Shown: positions 17,962 through 26,325 of the stretch, piece after piece | Position numbering within the stretch: position 1 is the first letter of the stretch | Layout: each line of letters starts with the position of its first letter | Origin: an uncultured Acetobacteraceae bacterium | Lineage (GTDB): Bacteria; Pseudomonadota; Alphaproteobacteria; Acetobacterales; Acetobacteraceae | Assembly (NCBI GenBank): GCA_937873095.1 | Contig: CALMVI010000152.1 | Coordinates: forward strand, 1-64,000 | Direction of reading: 5' to 3' | DNA length: 64,000 bases | The notes under the pieces: model-generated | The model's input: the letters and a program-made list of their open reading frames with translations, nothing else | What the model was told of the DNA's origin: nothing | Database searches by the model: none | Position numbers and translations under genes: made by a program

Positions 17962-19509
17962 ATGAGCCTCGCAACCATACGCAGTTTCGCCTTTGCCGGC
18001 ATCGAGGCGGTGCCGGTGGAAGTGCAGGTGCAGATCTCGTCCGGGTTGCCGGCCTTCCTGGTGGTGGGCCTGCCGGACAAGGCGGTGGGGGAGGCGCGCG
18101 AGCGGGTCCGGGCGGCGCTGACGGCGATGGGGCTGTCGCTGCCGCCCAAGCGCGTGCTGATCAACCTGGCGCCTGCGGACCTGCTGAAGGAGGGATCGCA
18201 TTTCGACCTGCCGATGGCGCTGGCCGTCCTGGCGGCCATGGAGGTGCTGCCGCGCGAGGACGTGTCGCATTACGCCGCGATCGGCGAGTTGTCGCTCGAC
18301 GGCAGCCTGAACCCTGTCGTTGGCGTGCTGCCGGCGGCGATCGGCGCGGGCCTGCAGGAGCTTGGGCTGATCTGCCCTGGCAGCCAGGGGGGCGAGGCGG
18401 CCTGGGCCGGCAGCGTGGAGGTGCTGGCGCCGCCCGACCTGCTGTCGCTGATCAATCATTTCCGCGGCACCCAGGTGCTGACACCGCCGGACACGGCGGG
18501 CCTGGCGGCGGCTGCGGCAGCGCCTGACCTGAGCGAGGTCAAGGGCATGGAGACGGCCCGGCGGGCGCTGGAGATTGCGGCGGCCGGCGGACACAATTTG
18601 CTGCTCGTGGGGCCGCCTGGCGCCGGAAAGTCGATGCTGGCGGCGCGGCTGCCCGGCCTGCTGCCCGACCTGCTGCCGTCGGAGGCGCTGGAGGTGAGCA
18701 TGATCCACAGCGTGGCCGGCCTGCTGGATGGCGGGCGGCTGCTGCGCCGGCCGCCGTTTCGGGAGCCGCACCACGGTGCCAGCCAGGCGGCGCTGGCCGG
18801 CGGCGGCACGCGGGCAAAGCCGGGAGAGGTCAGCCTCGCGCATCGCGGCGTGCTGTTTCTGGACGAACTGCCGGAATTCCCGAGGCAGGTGCTGGAGGTT
18901 CTGCGCCAGCCGCTGGAGAGCGGCCGCACCACGGTTGCGCGTGCTGCGGCCCACGTCACCTACCCGGCCCGCTTCCAGCTCATCGCGGCGATGAACCCGT
19001 GCCGCTGCGGCCATCTGGGCGATGCCGGACGCGAGTGCGGCCGCGCGCCGCGCTGCGGGGAGGACTATCTCGGCCGCATCAGCGGACCCTTGCTGGACCG
19101 CATCGACCTGACGGTGCAGGTTCAGCCCGCCTCGGCCGCCGACCTGTCGCGCGCGCCGCCCGGCGAGCCGAGTGCTGCCGTGGCGGCACGGGTGGCGACC
19201 GCGCGCGCCGCGCAACGTGCGCGCGGCGGCGATGCCGGGCCGTTCACCAACGCCGAGGCCGATGGCGGCCAGATCGCGCTGGCCCAAGACGCCCGTGCCC
19301 TGGCGGAGCAGGCGATGGAACGCCTGCACCTCTCGCCGCGCGGGTTCACCCGGGTGTTGCGGGTGGCGCGCACCATCGCCGACCTCGCAGGCTCGGCGGC
19401 GGTGCGGCGCCAGGACGTGGCAGAGGCGCTGGCGTTCCGCCACCGCATTCCCGGCCGCGACGTCGGCACAGCGCCGGCCGCCAAGGCACGGGCAGCGATG
19501 GCGGGCTGA
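17962..19509 (+). CDS. comM: ComM/YifB family Mg-chelatase-like AAA+ ATPase
   Basis: A 515-aa protein with the YifB layout: an N-terminal Lon-protease-S5-like domain (FAFAGIEAVPVEVQVQ, GLPDKAVGEARERV), then an AAA+ Mg-chelatase module with Walker A GPPGAGKS (217-224), Walker B VLFLDELPEF and sensor AAMNPCRCG. The segment CRCGHLGDAGRECGRAPRC is the family's cysteine-rich loop. ComM is a hexameric helicase that promotes branch migration during natural transformation; that role is inferred by homology. ATG 17962 gives the family N-terminus. Confidence 0.92.
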   Translation: MSLATIRSFAFAGIEAVPVEVQVQISSGLPAFLVVGLPDKAVGEARERVRAALTAMGLSLPPKRVLINLAPADLLKEGSHFDLPMALAVLAAMEVLPREDVSHYAAIGELSLDGSLNPVVGVLPAAIGAGLQELGLICPGSQGGEAAWAGSVEVLAPPDLLSLINHFRGTQVLTPPDTAGLAAAAAAPDLSEVKGMETARRALEIAAAGGHNLLLVGPPGAGKSMLAARLPGLLPDLLPSEALEVSMIHSVAGLLDGGRLLRRPPFREPHHGASQAALAGGGTRAKPGEVSLAHRGVLFLDELPEFPRQVLEVLRQPLESGRTTVARAAAHVTYPARFQLIAAMNPCRCGHLGDAGRECGRAPRCGEDYLGRISGPLLDRIDLTVQVQPASAADLSRAPPGEPSAAVAARVATARAAQRARGGDAGPFTNAEADGGQIALAQDARALAEQAMERLHLSPRGFTRVLRVARTIADLAGSAAVRRQDVAEALAFRHRIPGRDVGTAPAAKARAAMAG

Positions 19510-19520
19510 ACGGTCCGGTC

Positions 19521-20564
19521 TCACGTCATGTGCTGCAGGTTCAGCACGAAGGCGTGCGACTGGGAGGTGGAGTGGGCGTGCGGCTGGATGGCCAGCGTGC
19601 TGAGCGCATGCTCCGTGCTGGTGGTCACCTTGGTCGAGGCGGAGGCGGCCGTGCTGTGCGCGGCGGTCAGCGAGCCGGCCGTCCAGTCGCTTGCCGAAAG
19701 GGCGGCGGCCCCGTTGAGGGTGGGCGCGGCACTCAGGCCCGACGTGCTGGTGATCGCCGCAGAGCCGCTGACATCGCGCGTGGCAGCGGTGGCGTAGGCG
19801 CGCACCCAGGCGATCTTCATGCTGGCCGGAGCGGTCGAGGTGTCCGCGCCTGGCCAGCTTCCCTGGCCGCCGACGGCCAGGTTCAGGATCATGTACATCG
19901 GCGAGTTCAGGCTGCCGGGCGTGGGGACCGAGACGGTCTTGTGGCCGTCGAAATAGAACGTCGTCGTCGTGGGTTCCCAGTCCACGCCGTAGGTGTGAAA
20001 GCTGGTCGAGACGTTGGGCACGTGAATCGGATTGAAGTTGACGACCCAGTTCGGGCCCGTCTCGCCATGCGTGGTGGAATAGATGGTGTTCGGATCGTTG
20101 CCGAGCTGCTCGAACACGTCGAGCTCGGACGAGTACACGTTGTTCGCCGGCAGCAGCCAGAAGGCTGGCCATAGCCCCTGTCCCGCAGGCAGCTCCGCCC
20201 GGACGGCGAAGTATCCGTAGGTCTGCGCAAACGAGCCGAAGGTGGTGATGGCGCCCGACCGGTACGCCTGCCCTTCCGGCGTGGTGCCGGGAGCGGCCGG
20301 CGTTGCGGTGATCGACAACACGCCGTGCGACACGGAAAACGGATTCTCACCGACCGAGGGATCGGAGTAATACTGCGCCTCGTGATTGCCCCACAGCGTG
20401 CGTCCGTCATCGCCCCAATCGGGCAGCTTGGTCATCCAGCCGACCGACCCGTCCGGCGAGGACTGAAATCCGTTGGTGAATTCATCGTCGAAGGTAAGGT
20501 GCAGCTTGAAGCCGGGCCCGTCGGTATCCGGCGTGCCGTCTGTGCTGGAATTCGGTGTCGACAC
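19521..20564 (-). CDS. Glycoside hydrolase family 16, no signal peptide
   Basis: A 347-aa protein. Residues about 20-262 form a GH16 beta-jelly roll with catalytic signature ELDVFE (E147, D149, E152), GLWPAFWLLP and WEPTTTTFYFDG. This family cleaves beta-1,3/1,4-glucans or bacterial exopolysaccharides by a retaining mechanism. There is no N-terminal signal peptide. The last 85 residues are Ser/Thr/Ala-rich without known repeats. This architecture recalls ExoK/ExsH-type glycanases, where C-terminal type I secretion signals are used, but no type I exporter lies nearby. It is convergent with comM, 11 bases apart. Confidence 0.88.
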   Translation of the reverse strand: MSTPNSSTDGTPDTDGPGFKLHLTFDDEFTNGFQSSPDGSVGWMTKLPDWGDDGRTLWGNHEAQYYSDPSVGENPFSVSHGVLSITATPAAPGTTPEGQAYRSGAITTFGSFAQTYGYFAVRAELPAGQGLWPAFWLLPANNVYSSELDVFEQLGNDPNTIYSTTHGETGPNWVVNFNPIHVPNVSTSFHTYGVDWEPTTTTFYFDGHKTVSVPTPGSLNSPMYMILNLAVGGQGSWPGADTSTAPASMKIAWVRAYATAATRDVSGSAAITSTSGLSAAPTLNGAAALSASDWTAGSLTAAHSTAASASTKVTTSTEHALSTLAIQPHAHSTSQSHAFVLNLQHMT

Positions 20565-20658
20565 AATTGCCCTCGTCTCGAAAAGCGGCCGGCTGGCCGG
20601 TGAGACTTGAGCCTATTCGCGGCAGGTGAACGAAAGGTTCAGGCGGCAACAAACAAGT

Positions 20659-20868
20659 TCAGGTCGGCGCCGCCGCGGCGCCGCAGATTGCATGGCCCGA
20701 CAGCACGCAATCCTGCACGTCTGCTTCTGCTCTCAAGATGTTGATCAGGTACAAGCCGATCACCACGAGAAGAAGCGTCACGGCAAGCCCGGCAAGGCTG
20801 CCCGTTCGTCGCGCGGAAACGTCGTTGGCCGACGCCGCGGAAACCTTCATCGGTCGAGCGCGATGCAT
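20659..20868 (-). CDS. Small single-pass membrane protein
   Basis: A 69-aa protein with a basic N-terminus (MHRARPMKVSAASANDVSARR), one membrane helix (about 24-45, LAGLAVTLLLVVIGLYLI) and a short tail with two cysteines (DCVLSGHAIC) facing the other side, probably the periplasm. The positive-inside pattern and tail look like a genuine small inner-membrane protein. Start could be ATG 20868 or ATG 20850; neither has a clear ribosome site. Function unknown. Confidence 0.55.
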   Translation of the reverse strand: MHRARPMKVSAASANDVSARRTGSLAGLAVTLLLVVIGLYLINILRAEADVQDCVLSGHAICGAAAAPT

Positions 20869-20997
20869 GTGGTTGCCGGATGCAGGCGTTGATCCGCTCA
20901 AGATGTTTTCGCCGACAGCGCAATGCAAGCAGGATCGGTCAGCCAACCGTCCGCCGACCGGCAGCGATGTCCGCGCAGGTGGCGCGCCGCAACCGGC

Positions 20998-21761
20998 TCA
21001 AGCCGCCAGGAAATCTTCTGCAAGCTTGCCGAAAGCGTCCGGCTGGTCGGCGTGCAGCCAGTGTCCGGCATCGGCCAGGTGCACGATGTCTGCCGCCGGA
21101 AACAGCATCCGGGTCGCGGCGCGGTGCGCCTGCTGGATGTAATCCGAGCGCTCCCCGGCGATGAACAGCGCGGGACCAGGGTAGCGCGGATCGCCGGGCA
21201 AGTCCGGCCAGCCTTCGATGTCGGCGATGCCCTCGGCGATGTGGTCCAGTCCGATCCGCCACGACGGCCGAGGTCCGAAAGCGAGGTTCTGCAACAGGAA
21301 CGCCCTGACCCCGGCCTCGGGCACCGCATCGGCCAGGGCGGCTTCGGCCTGCCGACGGTCCAGCCCCGGGCGAAGTTCCAGCCGCATCATCGCGCGCGCG
21401 ACGCGGCCGTTGTGATGGGCGTAGGCCACCGGCGCGATGTCGGCGATGGCGAGGCGCGAGACCAGGGAGGGCGCCTGCAGGGCCGCAACCATGGCGACCT
21501 TGCCGCCATCGAGTGGCCGAGCAGGCGGACGGGCAGGGCGCCGAGCGCGGCCAGGGTCTCGATCACGTCCTGCGCGAGCGCCGGGTAGCCCATGCCCGGC
21601 GCGTGCGGGCTGTCGCCGTGGTTGCGCAGGTCCGGCGACAGCACGCGGAACCGGGCTGACAGTCGGCGGGCCAGGCCCGCGAGGTTCTGCGCGCGCCCGA
21701 ACAGCCCGTGCAGCAGGCAGACCGGCGGGCCCTGGCCCCGCTCGGCCGCATGCAGGATCAT
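20998..21761 (-). pseudogene. Alpha/beta hydrolase, one-base frameshift at the nucleophile elbow
   Basis: The gene starts at ATG 21761, overlapping the oxidoreductase stop (ATGA). It encodes CLLHGLFGRAQNLAGLARRL, SPDLRNHGDS and VRLLGHSM, then loses frame near 21506. A different frame continues directly with GGKVAMVAALQAP, ADIAPVAYAHHNG, ERSDYI and DAGHWLHADQP to a stop at 20998. Adding one G in the ATGGCGG run restores GHSMGGKVAM, the usual nucleophile elbow, and a 254-aa protein of normal length (YbfF/epoxide-hydrolase-like). Ser, Asp and His regions are otherwise present. It is therefore either a recent inactivation or an assembly error. Confidence 0.85.
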
Positions 21762-22768
21762 CCCCGGCCCGTCAGCGTCAGCACGATCTTGCCGATATGC
21801 GCGCTGCTCTCCATCAGCGCGTGGGCGTCGGCCACCCTGTCGAGCGGGAACACGCCGTGGATGACCGGCGCGCACTGGCCCGCATCCAGCTTGGGCCATA
21901 GCTGGGCGAGCAAGGCCGCGGCGATCTCGCCCTTCTCAGCCCGGGTGCGCGGCCGCATGGTGGAGCCGGTGATCGTCAGCCGCTTCATCATGACGAGCCG
22001 GATGTCGAGCTCCGGGTCGCGCGTGCCGCCCTGCACGGCGATGACGACGAGCCTGCCATCCTGGGCCAGGACATGGGTGTTGCGCGACAGATAGGGTCCG
22101 GCGACCATGTCGAGCACCACATCGACGCCCCGTCCGCCGGTCAGCGCCAGGGTGCGGGCGACGAAGTCTTCCTGCCGGTAGTCGATCGCCGCTTCTGCGC
22201 CGAGTTCGACGCAGGCGCGGCATTTTTCCGCAGAGCCGGCAGTGGCCAACGGGCGCGCCCCGAAGGCGCGGGCAAGCTGGATGGCCGTGGTGCCGATGCC
22301 GCTGCTGCCGCCATGCACCAGCACGCTCTGCCCGGACGACAGGCGGCCCAGTCCGAACATGTTGGCCCACACGGTAAAGGTCGTTTCCGGCAGCGCCGCG
22401 CTGCGCACCGCGTCGTAGCCGCGCGGCCATGGCAGGCACTGGACCGCCGGCGCCACGCAGTACTCGGCATAGCCGCCGCCGTTGACCAGCGCGCAGACCG
22501 GTTCGCCAGGCCGCAGGCCGGTCACGCCTTCGCCCAGGGCCGCCACTTCGCCCGCCACCTCGAGCCCGAGCACCGGGCTTGCGTCGCCGGGCGGCGGGTA
22601 TAGTCCGCGGCGCTGCGCCACGTCCGGCCGGTTGACCCCGGCCGCGTCGACCCGGATCAGCACCTCGCCCGCGCCCGGGCGGGGCAGGTCGGCCTGCTCG
22701 ACATGCATCACCTCCGGGCCGCCCGGCTCGGCCACAGCCACCCGGCGCATGGTGTGCGGAAGGCTCAC
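21758..22768 (-). CDS. Zinc-independent NAD(P)H quinone oxidoreductase (PIG3/QOR type, MDR family)
   Basis: A 336-aa medium-chain reductase. The N-terminal GroES-like part has VDAAGVNRPDVAQRRGLYPPP and LGLEVAGEVAALG without the zinc cysteines. The Rossmann part has VLVHGGSSGIGTTAIQLA, then AGSAEKCRACVELGA and STMRPRTRAEK, which are PIG3/TP53I3-like. It likely reduces quinones or enals with NADPH. GTG 22768 is chosen because it overlaps the stop of the 44-aa gene upstream (GTGA); ATG 22750 is the alternative. The downstream hydrolase overlaps its stop in the same way, giving a tightly coupled three-gene operon. Confidence 0.88.
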   Translation of the reverse strand: MSLPHTMRRVAVAEPGGPEVMHVEQADLPRPGAGEVLIRVDAAGVNRPDVAQRRGLYPPPGDASPVLGLEVAGEVAALGEGVTGLRPGEPVCALVNGGGYAEYCVAPAVQCLPWPRGYDAVRSAALPETTFTVWANMFGLGRLSSGQSVLVHGGSSGIGTTAIQLARAFGARPLATAGSAEKCRACVELGAEAAIDYRQEDFVARTLALTGGRGVDVVLDMVAGPYLSRNTHVLAQDGRLVVIAVQGGTRDPELDIRLVMMKRLTITGSTMRPRTRAEKGEIAAALLAQLWPKLDAGQCAPVIHGVFPLDRVADAHALMESSAHIGKIVLTLTGRG

Positions 22769-22899
22769 GCCTGCAGCGGCGTGGGCGGCGGGTCGGCGGG
22801 CACCCCGATCGGGTCCGACGGCTCCTCGATCGGCACGGGCAGGTCGGGATCGGGGAAGTCCGCCGGGATGGGCGGCGGCGGGTCGGCGGGAATCTGCAT
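22765..22899 (-). CDS. 44-aa proline-rich small protein heading an overlapping operon
   Basis: A short gene read from ATG 22899: it begins MQIPADPPPPIPADFPD and ends IGVPADPPPTPLQA. About 40 percent of residues are proline, with repeated PADPPP and acidic residues and no basic ones. A strong GAGGGA ribosome site lies 2-4 bases upstream. The stop TGA overlaps the GTG start of the quinone oxidoreductase. No signal peptide or helix is predicted. It may be a leader-like peptide or a small acidic scaffold; function is unknown. Confidence 0.6.
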   Translation of the reverse strand: MQIPADPPPPIPADFPDPDLPVPIEEPSDPIGVPADPPPTPLQA

Positions 22900-23008
22900 G
22901 GTCCCTCAACATCGCCGGCGGGGAGCGGTTGCGGCACCCTGCCCGCCAGGTCTAGCACGGGTCCGGGTCACCGCTCCCCGCACGGGTGGCCCGCTTGGAC
23001 CAACCACG

Positions 23009-24814
23009 ATGCCGCCCAGTTCCACCCTGTCCGGGCGCGCGGCCCTGCTGCTGCGCCGGCGCCGTGTCGGCGACCTTGCGATGCAGGCGCCGCAGGCGTT
23101 GCGCGCGCTGGTGCGCGGCAACGAGGTGTGGCTGGTGCTGCTGGCGGCCGTGCTCGGCCTGGCGGCGGGGCTGCTGGTCGTGGCGATGAACCAGGCGACG
23201 CAGCTGGCGCATGAGTGGCTGTTCGCCCTGCCGGCGGGGCAGCGCCTGTCCGGCCAGGCGCATCTGGTCGGCTGGCGCGCGCTGGCGGTGCCGTGCGGAG
23301 GCGGCCTGTGCGTCGGCCTGCTTGCCTGGTCGCTGGCGCGCTGGCGGCCCGCCCGCACGGTGGACCCGATCGAGGCCAACGCGTTGTACGGCGGCAAGAT
23401 GTCGCTCAACGACAGCCTGGTGGTCGTGGCGCAGACCGTGCTGAGCAACGGCGTGGGCGCGTCGGTTGGGCTGGAGGCGGGATACACGCAGATCGGGTCG
23501 GCGATCGCGTCCCGCACCGGCCGCCTGTTCAGGGTGCGCCGCGCGGATCTGAGGCTGCTGGTCGGGTGCGGCGCGGCCGGCGCCATCGCCAGCGCGTTCA
23601 ATGCGCCCCTGACCGGCGCGTTCTACGCCTTCGAGCTGGTGATCGGCACGTATTCGCTGGCCAGCCTGCCGCCGGTGGTCGCGTCGGCCATCAGCGCCGT
23701 CATGGTGCAGCGCTGGATCCTGGGCAACGAGCCGGGCTACGACGTGGCCTTGCCCGCAGGCCTGGACACCGTCGACTTCATCCCGGTTCTTGCCCTGGGC
23801 ATACTGTGCGCGCTGTGCGGCATCGCCATCATGTACAGCGTCACCGTGACCGAGCAGGCGTTCACCCGCAGCCGCGTCCCGCTCTGGCTGCGTCCGGCGA
23901 TCGGCGGGCTTGCGGTCGGCTCCTTGGCGCTGTCCACCCCGGCGGTGCTGGGCGCCGGGCACGGGGCGTTGCGCGCCAGCCTGACGGCCGAGCTGCCGCT
24001 GGGCACGCTGGTCATGCTGCTGGGGTGCAAGGCAGCGGCGTCCGCGATCTCGCTCGGTTCGGGGTTCCGCGGCGGGCTGTTCTTCGCCTCGCTGTTCCTG
24101 GGCGCCATGCTCGGCAAGGCGTTCGCGGCGGTCATGCTGCTTGCCTGGCCGGTGCCGGTGTTCCCCGACGCCGTCTATGGCCTCATCGGCATGAGCGGCA
24201 TGGCGGTGGCCATCGTGGGCGGGCCGTTGACGATGACGTTCCTCGCACTCGAGAGCACCGGCAGCCTGCCGGTGACGGTCGCCGTGCTGGCAGCGGCCGT
24301 GATCTCGTCGCTGACGGTGCGGCGCACCTTCGGCTACTCTTTCGCCACCTGGCGGTTCCACCTGCGGGGCGAGAGCATACGCAGCGCGGTCGATATCGGC
24401 TGGATGCGCAACCTGACCGTCGGCCGGATGATGCGTCGCGACATCCGCACCGTGCGCTCGGACATGAGCGTGGCGGCGTTTCGCCGCGCCTACCCCCTGG
24501 GCTCGGCCAGCCGCGTCGTCGCGGTGGACGAGCAGGACCGTTATGCGGGGATCGTGTGGGTGGCCGACGCCCATGCGGCCGAGCTGCCCGTCAGCGGAGT
24601 GAGCGAGCTGCTGCACCACGCCGGCAGCGTGCTGACGGCGGAGATGACGGTCAAGGAGGCGGCGACCGTGTTCGAGCAGGCCGAAGCGGACGCGCTGGCG
24701 GTGGTCGACGGGGTGCAGACGCTTCGGGTGATCGGCCTGCTGACCGAGCAGTTCGCTTTGCGGCGGTATAGCGAGGAACTGGAGCGGCGGCGGCGGGACC
24801 TGAGCGGGGAGTGA
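23009..24814 (+). CDS. ClC-type chloride channel/antiporter with CBS domains
   Basis: A 601-aa inner-membrane protein. Helices span residues about 35-450. ClC landmarks are present: the NGVGASVGLEAGYTQIGS loop with the gating-glutamate position (GLEA, replacing the usual GREGP), FNAPLTGAFYAFE and GSGFRGGLFFASLFLG (usual GxFxP replaced by GLFFA). The C-terminal 170 residues hold a pair of CBS-like repeats (VGRMMRRDIRTVRSD, then VLTAEMTVKEAATVFEQ). The family exchanges Cl- for H+. ATG 23009 is chosen because the open frame upstream is antisense to the oxidoreductase operon. It is divergent from that operon. Confidence 0.88.
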   Translation: MPPSSTLSGRAALLLRRRRVGDLAMQAPQALRALVRGNEVWLVLLAAVLGLAAGLLVVAMNQATQLAHEWLFALPAGQRLSGQAHLVGWRALAVPCGGGLCVGLLAWSLARWRPARTVDPIEANALYGGKMSLNDSLVVVAQTVLSNGVGASVGLEAGYTQIGSAIASRTGRLFRVRRADLRLLVGCGAAGAIASAFNAPLTGAFYAFELVIGTYSLASLPPVVASAISAVMVQRWILGNEPGYDVALPAGLDTVDFIPVLALGILCALCGIAIMYSVTVTEQAFTRSRVPLWLRPAIGGLAVGSLALSTPAVLGAGHGALRASLTAELPLGTLVMLLGCKAAASAISLGSGFRGGLFFASLFLGAMLGKAFAAVMLLAWPVPVFPDAVYGLIGMSGMAVAIVGGPLTMTFLALESTGSLPVTVAVLAAAVISSLTVRRTFGYSFATWRFHLRGESIRSAVDIGWMRNLTVGRMMRRDIRTVRSDMSVAAFRRAYPLGSASRVVAVDEQDRYAGIVWVADAHAAELPVSGVSELLHHAGSVLTAEMTVKEAATVFEQAEADALAVVDGVQTLRVIGLLTEQFALRRYSEELERRRRDLSGE

Positions 24815-24854
24815 TCGGGCGCGTCCCGACGGCCAGGCTTTCTGCTCTGTCGGC

Positions 24855-25171
24855 CTATCGATCCGTTTCCGCAACTTTGTCGAGGCTGCGCCGAAACTCC
24901 TCGTATAAAGAGCGCTCACGCCTCGTCGCCTGGCGCACGGAAATCAGCCTGATGTCGCCCCTCGGCTCGTATGGGTTACGTTGACGACGACCTGCTCGCC
25001 CATCTCGCCAAGCGAATTTATACGAACTTCGCTATAGTTTCTGCGATCGTCCACCCGGCTGAGCATCGGACCGGCGAACACCCGCACAGCGTCACGGAAG
25101 TCGATCCCGTGCGTGCGCATGTTGGCGTGATTTTTCGCCTCGTCCCACTGAAAGCCGCGTGGAAACGCCAC
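24855..25171 (-). pseudogene. brnT: BrnT-like ribonuclease toxin, one-base frameshift near the C-terminus
   Basis: From GTG 25171 the frame gives GFQWDEAKNHANMRTHGIDF, DAVRVFAGPMLSRVDDRR and VRINSLGEMGEQVVVNVTHT, a clear BrnT. It then runs into a stop at 24944. Reading one base shifted after the CCCC at 24958-24961 gives DIRLISVRQATRRERSLYEEF, the expected BrnT C-terminus, ending at 24855. One extra C would restore about 105 aa. BrnT is an RNase toxin of type II systems. It follows the BrnA-like gene by three bases, the reverse of the usual toxin-first order. Confidence 0.8.
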
Positions 25172-25174
25172 GGC

Positions 25175-25357
25175 TCATCGCTTGATGGCGGTGTCGGGCT
25201 TGTATTCGCGGCGCATCTCCTCGTCCGACAGGATCGGCGCTGCGTCGGGGTCGTGGACCACAGCTTGTGCAATCTCGGCGTCGGTCATCTTTCGAAGCCG
25301 ATCCCAATCTGTCCTGCCCTCCGGTTTGTCTTCGACCCGCTCGCCTTGCTGTTGCAT
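25175..25357 (-). CDS. Short BrnA-like antitoxin fragment
   Basis: A 60-aa protein (MQQQGERVEDKPEGRTDWDRL...) with the DWDRLRKMTDAEIAQAV and HDPDAAPILSDEE segments that open BrnA/DUF4415-type antitoxins. It stops after EYKPDTAIKR, before any ribbon-helix-helix DNA-binding part, so it either lost its C-terminal domain or belongs to a short subclass. A textbook ribosome site, AAGGAG, lies six bases before ATG 25357. It precedes the brnT-like gene and is presumably co-transcribed. It could still bind the toxin, but self-repression by DNA binding is not expected. Confidence 0.65.
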   Translation of the reverse strand: MQQQGERVEDKPEGRTDWDRLRKMTDAEIAQAVVHDPDAAPILSDEEMRREYKPDTAIKR

Positions 25358-25533
25358 GTCGCTCTCCTTCAGCCGTGCATCGTATCAGCGCTGGACCGGA
25401 TCGTCATGACCGCGTCCGTCCGCCCAGTCCCCGCGTGGCCGATCCGACGCGAGAAAGCGCCGTGTTCGCGCATTCCTTGACACGCCCCCGCCCTGGCGTG
25501 TTCATCCGGCACCTCGTCCGGATCGTGACCTCC

Positions 25534-26325
25534 ATGCCTGCTTCGCAAAAAATCGTCCGCGCCAAAGCCGCCAAGCCGCAGGCCGGCGGCATCCTGGAGA
25601 CCGTCAAGACGCTGGTCTATGCCGGGCTGATCGCGCTCGGCATACGCACGGTCGCGTTCGAGCCGTTCAACATTCCGTCCGGGTCGATGATCCCGACCCT
25701 GCTGATCGGCGACTTCGTCTTCGTCAGCAAGTTCAGCTACGGCTACTCCCATTTCTCCGCGCCGTTCGCGCCGCCGCTGTTCTCCGGGCGCGTCCTCGGC
25801 TCCTACCCGCATCGCGGCGACGTGGTGGTGTTCCGCAACACGCGCAACACCAGCGAGGACTGGATCAAGCGGGTGATCGGGCTGCCGGGCGACCGCATCC
25901 AGGTCAAGCAGGGCCAGCTCTACATCAACGGCGCCGAGGTGCCGCGAACGCTGGTGACCGACGACTACAGGACCGACGAGGAGGGCGGCGCGGTCAGCCA
26001 CGAATACCTCGAAGCGCTGCCCAGCGGCCCCAGGCACGACCTGCTCAAGCAGAGCGACGAACACATCTTCGGCGACCCCGACTTCGACCCGAACAACACC
26101 GACGAGTACGTGGTCCCGGACGGCCACCTGTTCATGATGGGCGACAACCGCGACAACTCGGCCGACAGCCGCTTCATGAACGGCCTGGGCTTCGTGCCGC
26201 TGGAGAACGTGATCGGCCGCGCGCAGTTCATCTTCTTCAGCTTCGATGCCGAGCACCCGTGGTGGCAATTCTGGCAGTGGCCGATGGAGGTCCGCTGGAG
26301 CAGGCTGCTGAAAGGCGTGGATTGA
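25534..26325 (+). CDS. lepB: Signal peptidase I
   Basis: A 263-aa S26 peptidase. One N-terminal membrane helix (about residues 20-38) is followed by box B NIPSGSMIPTL with catalytic Ser51, box D DWIKRVIGLPGD with Lys112 and box E GDNRDNSADSR. It cleaves signal peptides at the periplasmic face of the inner membrane. It is the first gene of lepB-rnc-era-recO, and the rnc start overlaps its stop codon. ATG 25534 is preferred; GTG 25525 is also in frame. Confidence 0.95.
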   Translation: MPASQKIVRAKAAKPQAGGILETVKTLVYAGLIALGIRTVAFEPFNIPSGSMIPTLLIGDFVFVSKFSYGYSHFSAPFAPPLFSGRVLGSYPHRGDVVVFRNTRNTSEDWIKRVIGLPGDRIQVKQGQLYINGAEVPRTLVTDDYRTDEEGGAVSHEYLEALPSGPRHDLLKQSDEHIFGDPDFDPNNTDEYVVPDGHLFMMGDNRDNSADSRFMNGLGFVPLENVIGRAQFIFFSFDAEHPWWQFWQWPMEVRWSRLLKGVD

